16,241 nucleotides of DNA from Pseudomonadota bacterium (GTDB lineage Bacteria > Pseudomonadota > Gammaproteobacteria > Burkholderiales > Burkholderiaceae_C). The position numbers and the translations under genes were made by a program. Location of the stretch: NCBI GenBank assembly GCA_023394015.1, contig JAEXBL010000294.1:1-16241 (forward strand), given 5' to 3'. Positions 7,607 through 14,638 of the stretch are shown in pieces; within the stretch, counting starts at the first letter, position 1, and the number at the start of each line of letters is the position of its first letter. A model generated the notes under the pieces. It ran no database searches. It saw only the letters and a list, made by a program, of their open reading frames with translations, and was not told the DNA's origin.

Positions 7607-8599
7607 TCAACCCAGCACATGCGCCAGCGTCAGCAGCACCAGCAGCAGCAGCCACAGCGCCACGGTGCGCCACACCAGGCCGACGACCTGGGTGAAGTGC
7701 GCGGTGCGCGCCGCATCGCCCGGCAGGCCGTCGCCGGCTTCGGCGCCGGGCGCCGTGGCGGGCTGGGGCATGGCCTCGGCCGACAGCGGGCGCAGCGAGG
7801 CGCCGCCCAGGCGCACGCCGATGGCGCCGGCGGTGGCGGCCAGGATCACGCCGTCGTTGCGGTCGGCAAAGCGCATGGCGTGGTTACGCCAGACGTCGAT
7901 GGCGTCCTCGAAGCTGCCGACGATGGCAAAGCCCAGCGCCGTGGCGCGCGCGGGCAGCCAGTCGATCACGCGCCAGGCGGCGGCGGCCGCGGCGCGCAGC
8001 GCCGGGCTGGTGGGCTGGTCGGCCGCCTCGGACTTGCGGCGCCAGTAGCGCGCGCCGTATTCGGCGTTGCGGTAGAACACCGCGCCGGCCGGCCCCAGGC
8101 CCAGCACGGCGCCCAGGCAATACCACACCAGCACGCCGAACACGTGGCGGTGCGCGGCCAGCACCGAGTATTCGATGACGTGGCGCACGATCTCGCTGCG
8201 CGGCACGCGGCTGGCGTCCACCTGCTGCCAGCGCGCCAGCCGCACGCGGGCGCGCTCCTCGTCGCCGGCTTCCAGCGCCTCGCGGATGCCGGTGAAATGG
8301 TGGCTGAACTGCCTGAAGCCCAGCGTGAGGTAGAGCACGCCCACGCTCCACACCAGCACCAGCGGCCAGCCGGCCAGCCAGCTCAGAAACCAGTGCACCG
8401 CGGCCACGCCCAGCGTGGGCAGGCCCACGGCCAGCACCCAGGCCAGCCAGCCGTGCTGCGCCCCGCCGGCATCGACGTTGCGCCCGACCAGGCGCAGCCA
8501 GCGGCGCAGGCCCCTCACCGCCGGGTGGTCTTCGGCCAGCGGGCGCACCTGCTCCAGCAAAAGGGCGATCGCGATCGCAAAGAAAGCCATGGCGGCCAT
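7607..8599 (-). CDS. CobD/CbiB-family membrane protein
   Basis: A 330-aa integral membrane protein with hydrophobic segments at the N-terminus, around 55-95, around 150-175 and at the very C-terminus. Its size, HRHVFGVLVWYCLGAVLGLGPAGAVFYRNAEY and the following WRVIDWLPARATALGFAIVGSF resemble the CobD/CbiB family (adenosylcobinamide-phosphate synthase). The N-terminal motif with DxxxGDP and HP that is usual in true CobD is not clear here; only a weak EDHP remains. No other cobalamin gene is near. It may therefore be a diverged paralogue with another role, as is common for this gene next to CoA pyrophosphatase in Comamonadaceae. An in-frame ATG at 8590 (MAFFAIAIALLLEQ) looks more like homologues and may be the real start; neither has a good Shine-Dalgarno. 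It follows the Nudix gene by 37 nt and probably shares its operon. Confidence 0.75.
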   Translation of the reverse strand: MAAMAFFAIAIALLLEQVRPLAEDHPAVRGLRRWLRLVGRNVDAGGAQHGWLAWVLAVGLPTLGVAAVHWFLSWLAGWPLVLVWSVGVLYLTLGFRQFSHHFTGIREALEAGDEERARVRLARWQQVDASRVPRSEIVRHVIEYSVLAAHRHVFGVLVWYCLGAVLGLGPAGAVFYRNAEYGARYWRRKSEAADQPTSPALRAAAAAAWRVIDWLPARATALGFAIVGSFEDAIDVWRNHAMRFADRNDGVILAATAGAIGVRLGGASLRPLSAEAMPQPATAPGAEAGDGLPGDAARTAHFTQVVGLVWRTVALWLLLLVLLTLAHVLG

Positions 8600-8636
8600 G
8601 ATAGCCAGCGCCCCTGCGCCCGCTGCCGGCGCGCCA

Positions 8637-9380
8637 TCAAGCCGACAGGAACCTGTAGAAGTTGCGCAACATGCCGGCGGTGGCGCCCCAGATGAAGCGC
8701 TCGACCTCGCTCTCGGGCGTGGGCGGCGACTCGCCGGTGCCCGGCTCCACGCGCACGCGCTCGACGTAGGGCATGGAGAACCACTCGCGCACCTGGCCCT
8801 GCCATTCCAGCCGGTGGCGGCGGTGGTGGGCGGGGTTCATCAAGAAGGACAGCGGCACCTCGAACGCGTGCGCCACCTCGTCGGGGTTGGGGTGCAGCAC
8901 GAAGCCCGGCCGCACCACGGCCACCACGGGCGTGACGATGAACTGCGTGCCGGTGACGTACACCGGCAGCTGCCCGATCACGTCGACATGGCCGCGCGGC
9001 AGGTCCACCTCTTCCTGCGCCTCGCGCAGCGCGGCGTCGACCACGCTGGCGTCCTCGGGGTCGACCTTGCCGCCCGGAAAGGCGACCTGCCCCGAATGCG
9101 TGGACAAATGGTCGGCGCGTTCGGTCAGCAGCACCGACAGGCCGCTGGGCCGGTCCACCAGCGGCACCAGCACCGCGGCGGCGGCCGGCGGGCGGTCGGC
9201 AAAACGCGGCTCGCGGCGCAGCTCGGGCTGCCAGGCCGGTGGCGCCACGAAGCGCCGGCGCAGCGCATCGGGCGTCATGCGCTCGGTGGGCACGGCGGGC
9301 AGGTGCGCATCCACCCCCGTCACCGGCACCTGGCGCGGGTTGAAGTTGGGCAACTGGGACAGCAGGGTCTGGGTGTTCAT
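8637..9380 (-). CDS. nudL: CoA pyrophosphatase (NudL-type Nudix hydrolase)
   Basis: Probably hydrolyses CoA and its derivatives to 3',5'-ADP and phosphopantetheine. It is 247 aa. LLTERADHLSTHSGQVAFPGG (84-104) matches the UPF0035/NudL family signature. The Nudix box follows as GGKVDPEDASVVDAALREAQ continuing into EEVDL (103-127), with metal-binding Glu residues at 120, 123 and 124; its spacing carries one extra residue, as usual for this subfamily. YVERVRVEPG and FIWGATAGMLRNFYRFL near the C-terminus also fit. ATG 9380 (MNTQTLLSQL) is chosen. The frame is open to 9473, but that start lies within the rplS terminator. It is downstream of rplS and upstream of the CobD-like gene, a familiar order in this family. 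Confidence 0.87.
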   Translation of the reverse strand: MNTQTLLSQLPNFNPRQVPVTGVDAHLPAVPTERMTPDALRRRFVAPPAWQPELRREPRFADRPPAAAAVLVPLVDRPSGLSVLLTERADHLSTHSGQVAFPGGKVDPEDASVVDAALREAQEEVDLPRGHVDVIGQLPVYVTGTQFIVTPVVAVVRPGFVLHPNPDEVAHAFEVPLSFLMNPAHHRRHRLEWQGQVREWFSMPYVERVRVEPGTGESPPTPESEVERFIWGATAGMLRNFYRFLSA

Positions 9381-9453
9381 GCAGGGCCAATGCGGTGGGG
9401 CCGCCACCAGGCGCGTCAGGGCGCGCACCGGGCCGTATTGTGCGCGGGCCATG

Positions 9454-9489
9454 AAAAAACCGCCCGGGCGCAAGGCCGCAGGCGGTTTT
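9454..9489 (-). terminator. Rho-independent terminator of rplS
   Basis: A perfect 9-bp stem (AAAACCGCC at 9456-9464 on the plus strand with GGCGGTTTT at 9481-9489) encloses 16 nt. On the minus strand it ends in TTTTTT (9459-9454). It lies 42 nt after the rplS stop. The plus-strand reading has TTTT too, but no plus-strand gene leads into it. Confidence 0.85.
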
Positions 9490-9531
9490 CTAGGGCGCCG
9501 CAGCCCGGCGAGGGCGGCTGGCGATGCCGGC

Positions 9532-9927
9532 TTACTCGGCGGCGGCGGCCTCGCCCAGTTGCTTGGCCACGCGGCCGGGCAGCTTTTCCTTGATGCGGGC
9601 CTTCTTGCCCGACAGGCCGCGCAGGTAGTACAGCTTGGCGCGGCGCACGTCGCCGCGGCGCTTGACTTCGATCTTGGCGATCAGCGGGCTGTAGGTCTGG
9701 AAGGTGCGCTCCACGCCTTCGCCGCTGGAGATCTTGCGCACGGTGAAGCCGCTGTTCAGGCCGCGGTTGCGCTTGGCGATGACCACGCCTTCGTAGGCCT
9801 GCACGCGCTTGCGGCTGCCTTCGACGACGTTGACGCTGACGATCACGGTGTCGCCGGGGCCGAACTCGGGGATGTTCTTGCCAAGGCGCTCGATTTCTTC
9901 TTGCTCAAGCTGCTGGATCAGGTTCAT
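9532..9927 (-). CDS. rplS: 50S ribosomal protein L19
   Basis: L19 sits at the interface between the 30S and 50S subunits. It is 131 aa, slightly longer than E. coli L19 (115) because of an Ala/Glu-rich C-terminal tail. Conserved stretches are [55 protein letters not shown] and [25 protein letters not shown] 9927 has AGGA 8 nt upstream and matches other L19 starts; the longer start at 9954 is not supported. It follows trmD, as in most proteobacteria, with its own terminator just downstream. Confidence 0.97.
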   Translation of the reverse strand: MNLIQQLEQEEIERLGKNIPEFGPGDTVIVSVNVVEGSRKRVQAYEGVVIAKRNRGLNSGFTVRKISSGEGVERTFQTYSPLIAKIEVKRRGDVRRAKLYYLRGLSGKKARIKEKLPGRVAKQLGEAAAAE

Positions 9928-10039
9928 TTCAGGTTTCCTGTCTCGATCGTGCACGCGCTACGCTAGGGGCGGCAGTTTTGACGCTGTGCGGCAAAACCTT
10001 GTTCTGTGCCGCGGCCGGCAGAGGATCGAAAAGCCTTTA

Positions 10040-10069
10040 ATTATAGCCCGCCGGAAGCCGGTTCGTCCA
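10040..10069 (-). promoter_or_regulatory. Candidate internal promoter for rplS
   Basis: On the minus strand a consensus -10 box TATAAT (10045-10040) overlaps the trmD stop codon. A TGGACG -35 (10069-10064) lies 18 bp upstream inside the end of trmD. Transcription would start near 10033 and give a leader of about 106 nt before the L19 start. L19 could thus be made in larger amounts than TrmD. The -35 matches only 4 of 6 positions. Confidence 0.45.
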
Positions 10070-10874
10070 CGCCGGTGGCTACGCGCGCCAGGGCGGCCTC
10101 GTCGGCCCGGCTCAGGCGCCCGGCGGCGCGGGCGGCGTCGATCAGCTCGGGCCGGTGGCGCGCCGTCAGTGCCAGGCGCTGCTCGCGCCGCCAGCGCTCG
10201 ATCTGGGCGTGGTGGCCGCTCAACAGCTCGGCCGGCACGCGCTGGCCCTGCCACTCCTCCGGCCGGGTGTAGTGCGGGCAGTCCAGCAGGCCGTCCACCG
10301 CCGGGTTGAAGCTGTCGGCCTGGTGGCTGCCCTCGTCATTCAGCACGCCGGGCTGCAGGCGGGCCACGGCGTCGAGCAGCGCCAGCGCCGCGATCTCGCC
10401 GCCCGACAGCACGAAGTCGCCCAGGCTGATCTGGTGCGTGACGTGGCGGTCGATGAAGCGCTGGTCGATGCCCTCGTAGCGCCCGCAGATGAGGATGGCG
10501 CCAGCGCTGGCCGACCAGTGCTCCACGGCGGCGTGATTCAGCGGCTGGCCGATGGGTGAGAACAGCACCACGGGCGCCTCGTGACCGACGGCGTCGCCCC
10601 GGTCGGCCTGCGCCGCGGCCAGGCAGCGCGCCAGCGGCTCGGCCAGCATCACCATGCCGGGGCCGCCGCCGAACGGGCGGTCGTCCACGCGGCGGTAGTT
10701 GCCTTCGGCGTGATCGCGCGGGTTCCACAGCCTGAGCACGATCTGGCCGCTGGCGTAGGCGCGGCGGGCGATGCCGGCTTCGGTGAAGGGCGCGAACAGC
10801 TCGGGGAACAGCGTCAGCACGTCAAAGCGCAGCGGCGCGCGCGCGGCGGAGCTTGCGGCTTCAGGATTCAGCAA
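10041..10874 (-). CDS. trmD: tRNA (guanine-37-N1)-methyltransferase TrmD
   Basis: Methylates G37 next to the anticodon using S-adenosylmethionine, preventing +1 frameshifting. It is 277 aa. Family motifs are present in order: [12 protein letters not shown] (16-27), [11 protein letters not shown] (66-76), [10 protein letters not shown] (104-113), [16 protein letters not shown] (127-142), [11 protein letters not shown] (150-160, trefoil knot) and [20 protein letters not shown] (196-215). The start appears to be TTG 10874, with GAGGGG 8 nt upstream; no ATG or GTG with a good ribosome site precedes the conserved [10 protein letters not shown], so the protein carries about 15 extra residues. The start overlaps a 20-codon mini-ORF by 7 nt. 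It precedes rplS as usual, but upstream lies hslO instead of rimM. Confidence 0.95.
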   Translation of the reverse strand: MLNPEAASSAARAPLRFDVLTLFPELFAPFTEAGIARRAYASGQIVLRLWNPRDHAEGNYRRVDDRPFGGGPGMVMLAEPLARCLAAAQADRGDAVGHEAPVVLFSPIGQPLNHAAVEHWSASAGAILICGRYEGIDQRFIDRHVTHQISLGDFVLSGGEIAALALLDAVARLQPGVLNDEGSHQADSFNPAVDGLLDCPHYTRPEEWQGQRVPAELLSGHHAQIERWRREQRLALTARHRPELIDAARAAGRLSRADEAALARVATGVDEPASGGL

Positions 10875-10930
10875 CGGATATTCCCCTCATACACGGCCAC
10901 CAGCGCCTGCCGATCAAGCGCCGCAGCCAT
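10868..10930 (-). CDS. Possible 20-codon leader ORF overlapping the trmD start
   Basis: ATG 10930 begins an ORF of 20 residues ([20 protein letters not shown]) whose TGA at 10870-10868 overlaps the TTG start of trmD by 7 nt. It fills the 63-nt gap between hslO and trmD. A ribosome finishing here would end on the trmD Shine-Dalgarno and start region, which would suit translational coupling of a TTG-started gene. It has no good ribosome site itself and may be chance. Confidence 0.25.
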   Translation of the reverse strand: MAAALDRQALVAVYEGNIRC

Positions 10931-10937
10931 ATACGCT

Positions 10938-11927
10938 CTATTGAACGGAGCCCGGCTGCGGCGGCCGCTGCTCCATGGGCGTGAACAGCCGGCCCACGTC
11001 CACCGCGTCGAAGCGCTCCTGCTGGCCGCAGAAGTCGCAGCTCACCTCGACCTGGCCCTGCTCGGCCAGGACGGCCTCGGCCTCGGCCTGGCCCAGCCCT
11101 TTCAGCATGGCGGCCACGCGCTCGCGGCTGCACGAGCAGGCAAAGCGCGGCCCGCGCTCGCCGGCCTGCGGCGGAAAGCGCATCAGGTTTTCTTCCCAGA
11201 ACAGGCGGCGCAGGATGGTGTCGGCGTCCAGCCCCAGCAGCTCTTCGCGCTTGAGGCTCTTGGCCAGGATGGCGATGCGCTGGTAGTCGTCCTCGGTCGC
11301 TTCTCCGGTCTGGTCTTCGCGCGCCACGCTGCTTTGCGACAGGTTGTCCTGCCCCTGCACCGGCAGGCGCTGGATCAGCAGGCCCGCGGCCACCTGCTCG
11401 TCGGCGGCCAGCACCAGCGTGGTGTCGAGCTGCTCGGACTGGCGCATGTAGTGCTCGACCACCGCGGCCAGGTCCATCAGCGGCGCGCCACCCTGGTCGG
11501 CCAGCGGCACCACGCCCTGGTAGGGCTGCTGGCCTTCCTGCCGGTGTTTCGGGTCGAGCGTGATGGCGCAGCGGCCCTGGCCGTGGGCGTTGACCATCTC
11601 GGGCAGGCGCAGGCCCGGCGCCACCGTGCCCACCACCGACGCGGTGGCGCGCAGGCGCATGTCGGGCTGCACCTCGGCCACGGCCAGCTTGACCGGGCCG
11701 TCGCCAAAAATCTGCATCACCAGCGCGCCGTCGAACTTGATGTTGCTTTGCATCAGCACGGCGGCAGCGGTCATCTCGCCCAGCATCTCGGCCACCGGCG
11801 GCGGCCAGGCGCCGGTCTGCGTGTTGGCGGCGCGGCGGCGCAGCACCTCCTGCCAGGCGTCGGTCAGGCGCACCAACTGGCCGCGCACGGGCAGGCCGTC
11901 GAAGATGAATTTGTGCAGTTCGGACAT
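10938..11927 (-). CDS. hslO: 33 kDa redox-regulated chaperone Hsp33
   Basis: Cytoplasmic holdase chaperone switched on by oxidation. It is 329 aa, a little longer than usual. The N-terminal domain shows HKFIFDGLPVRGQLVRL, the central part LKREELLGLDADTILRRLFWEENL, and the C-terminal redox switch has the four zinc cysteines: C264 and C266 (CSC) and C297 and C300 (CDFC), followed by GQQERFD. ATG 11927 is the family-like start but has no clear Shine-Dalgarno; a promoter-like element sits only a few bases upstream. It lies between the carbonic anhydrase-like gene and trmD on the same strand, so it can also be read through from upstream. Confidence 0.95.
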   Translation of the reverse strand: MSELHKFIFDGLPVRGQLVRLTDAWQEVLRRRAANTQTGAWPPPVAEMLGEMTAAAVLMQSNIKFDGALVMQIFGDGPVKLAVAEVQPDMRLRATASVVGTVAPGLRLPEMVNAHGQGRCAITLDPKHRQEGQQPYQGVVPLADQGGAPLMDLAAVVEHYMRQSEQLDTTLVLAADEQVAAGLLIQRLPVQGQDNLSQSSVAREDQTGEATEDDYQRIAILAKSLKREELLGLDADTILRRLFWEENLMRFPPQAGERGPRFACSCSRERVAAMLKGLGQAEAEAVLAEQGQVEVSCDFCGQQERFDAVDVGRLFTPMEQRPPQPGSVQ

Positions 11928-11934
11928 CCGGCGT

Positions 11935-11962
11935 ATTTTGGGGCAGGCGCTGGCTTATCAAC
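11935..11962 (-). promoter_or_regulatory. Candidate sigma-32-like promoter for hslO
   Basis: On the minus strand GTTGATA (11962-11956) and CCCCAAAAT (11943-11935) are separated by 12 bp. This resembles the heat-shock sigma-32 pattern CTTGAAA / CCCCATNT. hslO is a heat-shock gene in E. coli, so it makes sense here. The predicted start would be only about 2 nt from the ATG, giving an almost leaderless mRNA; that lowers my confidence. Confidence 0.35.
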
Positions 11963-11990
11963 CGCCCCGCCACCGCGGGCGCCGGCCGAT

Positions 11991-12512
11991 CTACAGCTTC
12001 TTCAGCGTGGCGCGAAAGCGCCGCGCGTTGTCGATGTAGTGCTGCGCGCTCTGGCGCAGGCCCTCCATCTGCTCGGGTGTGAGCTGGCGCACCACCTTGG
12101 CCGGGGTGCCCATGATCATGCTGCCGTCGGGAAACTCCTTGCCCTCGGTCACCAGCGAGCCGGCGCCGACCAGGCAGTTCTTGCCGATCCTGGCGCCGTT
12201 CAGCACCACCGCGCCGATGCCGATCAGCGACTCATCACCAATGGTGCAGCCGTGCAGCATCACCTTGTGGCCCACCGTCACGTGCCGGCCCACGCTGAGC
12301 GGCAGGCCAACGTCGGCGTGCATCACCGTGCCGTCCTGGATGTTGCTGCCCTCGCCGATGCTCATGCTCTCGGTGTCGCCGCGCAGCACGCAGCCGAACC
12401 ACACGCTGGCATCCGGGCCGATCGTCACCTTGCCCATCACCTGGGCCGAATCGGCGATCCACGCGGTGTCGTCCACCTGCGGGCTCATGCCATCCACTTC
12501 ATACACGGCCAT
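11991..12512 (-). CDS. Gamma-class carbonic anhydrase-like hexapeptide-repeat protein
   Basis: A left-handed beta-helix protein of 173 aa built from hexapeptide repeats ([58 protein letters not shown] with variations). Three His residues at 65, 82 and 87 ([13 protein letters not shown]) match the zinc or iron ligands of gamma carbonic anhydrases. It ends in a helical tail ([23 protein letters not shown]). Relatives are YrdA, CaiE and PaaY. PaaY belongs to phenylacetate clusters as a thioesterase, but this gene is distant from paaZ and next to housekeeping genes, so YrdA-like is the better label. ATG 12512 has AAGGAG 9 nt upstream. It is divergent from the DUF455 gene across 49 nt. Confidence 0.88.
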   Translation of the reverse strand: MAVYEVDGMSPQVDDTAWIADSAQVMGKVTIGPDASVWFGCVLRGDTESMSIGEGSNIQDGTVMHADVGLPLSVGRHVTVGHKVMLHGCTIGDESLIGIGAVVLNGARIGKNCLVGAGSLVTEGKEFPDGSMIMGTPAKVVRQLTPEQMEGLRQSAQHYIDNARRFRATLKKL

Positions 12513-12524
12513 CGGCTTGTCTCC

Positions 12525-12560
12525 TTGAGTCTGGTTGTTGCGGCTGCCTACAATTCTAGG
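12525..12560. promoter_or_regulatory. Near-symmetric divergent promoter
   Basis: Plus strand: TTGAGT (12525-12530), 18-bp spacer, TACAAT (12549-12554), predicted start at about 12561, one base before the ATG at 12562. Minus strand: TAGAAT (12559-12554) overlaps the same -10 region and would serve the carbonic anhydrase-like gene. The core CCTACAATTCTAGG (12547-12560) is a palindrome apart from one mismatched pair. The minus-strand -35 is poor. Confidence 0.6.
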
Positions 12561-12561
12561 G

Positions 12562-13371
12562 ATGCCCCTGCGACCCCTGGCGTTGGAAGCCCTCTGCGAA
12601 GCCGATCTTGAACAAAAACTGGCCAAGGTGGCTGCCCTGCAAGCGCAGGCAGCTTCGCTTTCAATAGCGCCGGAGGCGGTGCTGGCACCCCCCGCCGCCC
12701 TGCCCGGCCGCCCCGCGCGGCCCGAGCTGATCGACCCGGCCCAGGTGCCGCAGCGCAGCGTGCACACGCCGGAAGGCCGCGCGGCGCTGATCCACGCCAT
12801 CTGCCACATCGAGTTCAACGCCATCAACCTGGCGCTCGACGCCACTTGGCGCTTCGCCGGCATGCCCGAGGCCTTCTACCGCGACTGGCTGCGCGTGGCC
12901 GTGGAAGAGGCGCAGCATTTCAAACTGCTGCACGATCACCTGCGCACCCACCTGGGCCACGCCTACGGCGACTTTCCCGCCCACGACGGCCTGTGGTCCA
13001 TGTGCGAAAAAACCAGCGGCGACATCACCGCCCGCATGGCCCTGGTGCCGCGCACGCTGGAGGCGCGCGGGCTCGACGCCACGCCGCTGATCCAGAACAA
13101 GCTGCGCCAGGTCGGCACACCCGACGCGCTGGCCGCCTGCGACATCCTGGACATCATCCTTCGCGACGAGATCGGCCACGTCGCCATTGGCAACCACTGG
13201 TACGGCTGGCTGTGCGCGCGCCAGGGCCTCGAGCCGGTGGCCCACTACCGCGCCCTGGTGCGCCAGTACGGCGCGCCGCGCCTGAAAGGCCCGTTCAACA
13301 CCGCCGCGCGGCAGCAGGCCGGCTTTACCCCGGCCGAACTGGCAGCGCTGGCCGACGCCCCCGCGCCCTGA
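12562..13371 (+). CDS. DUF455 family ferritin-like protein
   Basis: 269 aa, of unknown function. The family has a ferritin-like four-helix fold. Likely metal ligands are visible: HIE (His82, Glu84), EEAQH (Glu115, Glu116, His119) and RDEIGH (Asp202, Glu203, His206), which is the carboxylate/His pattern of di-iron proteins. Other conserved stretches are [43 protein letters not shown] and [16 protein letters not shown] 12562 is chosen because a good promoter places the transcription start one base before it; there is no Shine-Dalgarno, so the mRNA is probably leaderless. A TTG at 12535 would add nine residues but lies within the promoter. Confidence 0.88.
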   Translation: MPLRPLALEALCEADLEQKLAKVAALQAQAASLSIAPEAVLAPPAALPGRPARPELIDPAQVPQRSVHTPEGRAALIHAICHIEFNAINLALDATWRFAGMPEAFYRDWLRVAVEEAQHFKLLHDHLRTHLGHAYGDFPAHDGLWSMCEKTSGDITARMALVPRTLEARGLDATPLIQNKLRQVGTPDALAACDILDIILRDEIGHVAIGNHWYGWLCARQGLEPVAHYRALVRQYGAPRLKGPFNTAARQQAGFTPAELAALADAPAP

Positions 13372-13376
13372 TCGCT

Positions 13377-13406
13377 TTGCCGCGGGCGCGGGCAAGCGGC
13401 TACGAT
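13377..13406 (+). promoter_or_regulatory. Candidate promoter of the cupin gene
   Basis: TTGCCG (13377-13382), 18-bp spacer and TACGAT (13401-13406) lie in the 107-nt gap after the DUF455 stop. A start near 13413 would give a leader of about 66 nt. Both boxes match 4 of 6 consensus positions. The cupin gene could also be read through from DUF455. Confidence 0.35.
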
Positions 13407-13478
13407 GAGACTTCGAACGCAGCCTCGCGCATGCGCCCGCGCTGCGGCCCTCATCCCTTCACCACCACGGAGCCCCGC

Positions 13479-13967
13479 ATGAGCCAGAAACCCGTCGTCC
13501 AGGACATCGGCCCCAAGCCCAACGCCTTCGACATCGAGAACGCCACCAAGGACAACGCCAACTACCGCACCGTCGCCTGGAGCGGCAAGTACCTGCAGGT
13601 CACGCTGATGTCCATCGAGCCCGGCCAGTCCATCGGCCTGGAGGTGCACCCCGACACCGACCAGTTCCTGCGCCTGGACGCCGGCCAGGGCAAGTGCAAG
13701 ATGGGTCCGAGCAAGGACAACCTGAACTTCGAGCAGGACGTGGAAGACGGCTGGTGCATCACCGTGCCCGCCGGCACCTGGCACGACGTCGTCAACACCG
13801 GCGACGAGCCGATGCGCCTGTACGCCATCTACGCCCCGGTGCACCACGCCGCGGGCAAGGTGCACGGCACCTTCGACGAAGCCGAGCAGGACGAGGATGC
13901 CGGCAACGACGAGCCGCCGGCGTGGTCGGTGCAGCCGCCGGCGACGCGGCCCGACAAGCACGGCTGA
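13479..13967 (+). CDS. Small cupin domain protein
   Basis: 162 aa, a single cupin beta-barrel. The N-terminus PVVQDIGPKPNAFDIE and NYRTVAWSGKYLQVTLMSI are typical of a widespread small cupin family of unknown role. The first metal-binding motif is IGLEVHPDTDQFLRL (His57 and Gln62), the second PAGTWHDVVNTG (His102). After YAIYAPVHHAAGKVHGTFDEAE there is an acidic and Pro-rich tail. ATG 13479 has GGAG 7 nt upstream. A 107-nt gap follows the DUF455 gene on the same strand, and a terminator follows downstream. No substrate can be named. Confidence 0.87.
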   Translation: MSQKPVVQDIGPKPNAFDIENATKDNANYRTVAWSGKYLQVTLMSIEPGQSIGLEVHPDTDQFLRLDAGQGKCKMGPSKDNLNFEQDVEDGWCITVPAGTWHDVVNTGDEPMRLYAIYAPVHHAAGKVHGTFDEAEQDEDAGNDEPPAWSVQPPATRPDKHG

Positions 13968-13989
13968 GCATTGACGGGCTGACCGGAAG

Positions 13990-14019
13990 GCCGCCATCCG
14001 GTTTGACGGCGGCTTTCTC
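13990..14019 (+). terminator. Rho-independent terminator after the cupin gene
   Basis: GCCGCC (13990-13995) pairs with GGCGGC (14008-14013) around a 12-nt loop and is followed by TTTCTCGTTGTTG. It lies 22 nt after the cupin stop. It may also serve brnA from the other side, though the minus strand has no T-tract. Confidence 0.65.
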
Positions 14020-14026
14020 GTTGTTG

Positions 14027-14383
14027 TCACTTCATGGCGCCTGGCGAGTGCCTGCTCAGCCATTCCTTCAGCGCCGCATCGATGCGCGTCTGCCAGCCGG
14101 CGCCGGTGGCCTTGAACGCCGCCATCACTTCGGGCGACAGCCGAATGGTGGTCGGCACCTTGAGCGGCGCCTTTTGCGGGCCACGCACACCCAAGGATTT
14201 GTGCACCGCCTGCGGCAGCACATCGCGCGCTGGCCGCGCCCTGGCGAAGAAGGCGTCGTCGAGCGGGGGGGTGTCGGCGTCCGCCCGGATGCCGGCATCG
14301 ATCACCGCATCCTCTGCCTCGGAAGGCATCCCGATCTCGCGCCGGGCGACCATGTCATTGGACTTGGGCTTGGGCTTGGACAT
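14027..14383 (-). CDS. brnA: BrnA antitoxin
   Basis: Antitoxin of the BrnT/BrnA type II module. It neutralises BrnT and represses the operon by DNA binding. It is 118 aa. The N-terminus MSKPKPKSND is family-like. The C-terminal ribbon-helix-helix region KVPTTIRLSPEVMAAFKATG (75-94) followed by GAGWQTRIDAALKEWL is diagnostic. ATG 14383 has GAGG 10 nt upstream. It overlaps the end of brnT by 29 nt, so both are translated from one message. A run of seven G on the plus strand (14265-14271; C7 in the gene) could be slippage-prone, but the frame is intact. Confidence 0.88.
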   Translation of the reverse strand: MSKPKPKSNDMVARREIGMPSEAEDAVIDAGIRADADTPPLDDAFFARARPARDVLPQAVHKSLGVRGPQKAPLKVPTTIRLSPEVMAAFKATGAGWQTRIDAALKEWLSRHSPGAMK

Positions 14384-14636
14384 AACGTCTGACCTCTCTG
14401 CTGTTGGCGCGCCGCAAGCTGATCAGGCGCACCGTCGTTTCACGCAAGGTGAAAACCATCACGTGGAGTCGCGAGCCGATCAGGCCAATGGCCACAAAGC
14501 GCGTCTCCGCATAGCGCTGCCGATCATCCACGGCGACCAGCGCCGTTTCCCAGTCAAAATCCTCTGCGGCCGAGAACCAGACGCCATGCTTGGCCACATT
14601 GACCGCCAGTTTTTCTGGGTCGAATGCGTAGCGCAT
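14355..14636 (-). CDS. brnT: BrnT family toxin
   Basis: Ribonuclease toxin with a RelE-like fold; known members block translation by cutting mRNA. It is 93 aa, normal for the family. MRYAFDPEKLAVNVAKHGVW begins the family pattern (Asp-Pro-x-Lys, Asn, Lys-His-Gly-Val); the centre has RYAETRFVAIGLIG and the C-terminus VFTLRETTVRLISLRRANSRE, all characteristic. ATG 14636 is chosen from this pattern. A near-consensus promoter ends just before it, so the message may be leaderless; AGG lies too close to the ATG to act as a normal ribosome site. The last residues (QAQAQVQ) are encoded in the overlap with brnA. Confidence 0.9.
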   Translation of the reverse strand: MRYAFDPEKLAVNVAKHGVWFSAAEDFDWETALVAVDDRQRYAETRFVAIGLIGSRLHVMVFTLRETTVRLISLRRANSREVRRYVQAQAQVQ

Positions 14637-14638
14637 AC

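Noticed and set aside
6152..8695. Plus-strand open frame of 847 codons and similar long plus-strand frames (2020-3534, 4714-6363, 10581-12611).
   Set aside because: They lie antisense to well-supported minus-strand genes, are rich in Arg, His, Gln and Ala as expected for shadow frames in GC-rich DNA, and show no known domain.
10861..11973. Minus-strand open frame of 370 codons overlapping hslO.
   Set aside because: It is the shadow of hslO in another frame with no conserved features.
14265..14271. Run of seven G within brnA as a phase-variation switch.
   Set aside because: Seven bases is short for phase variation and the reading frame is intact with full family motifs on both sides.
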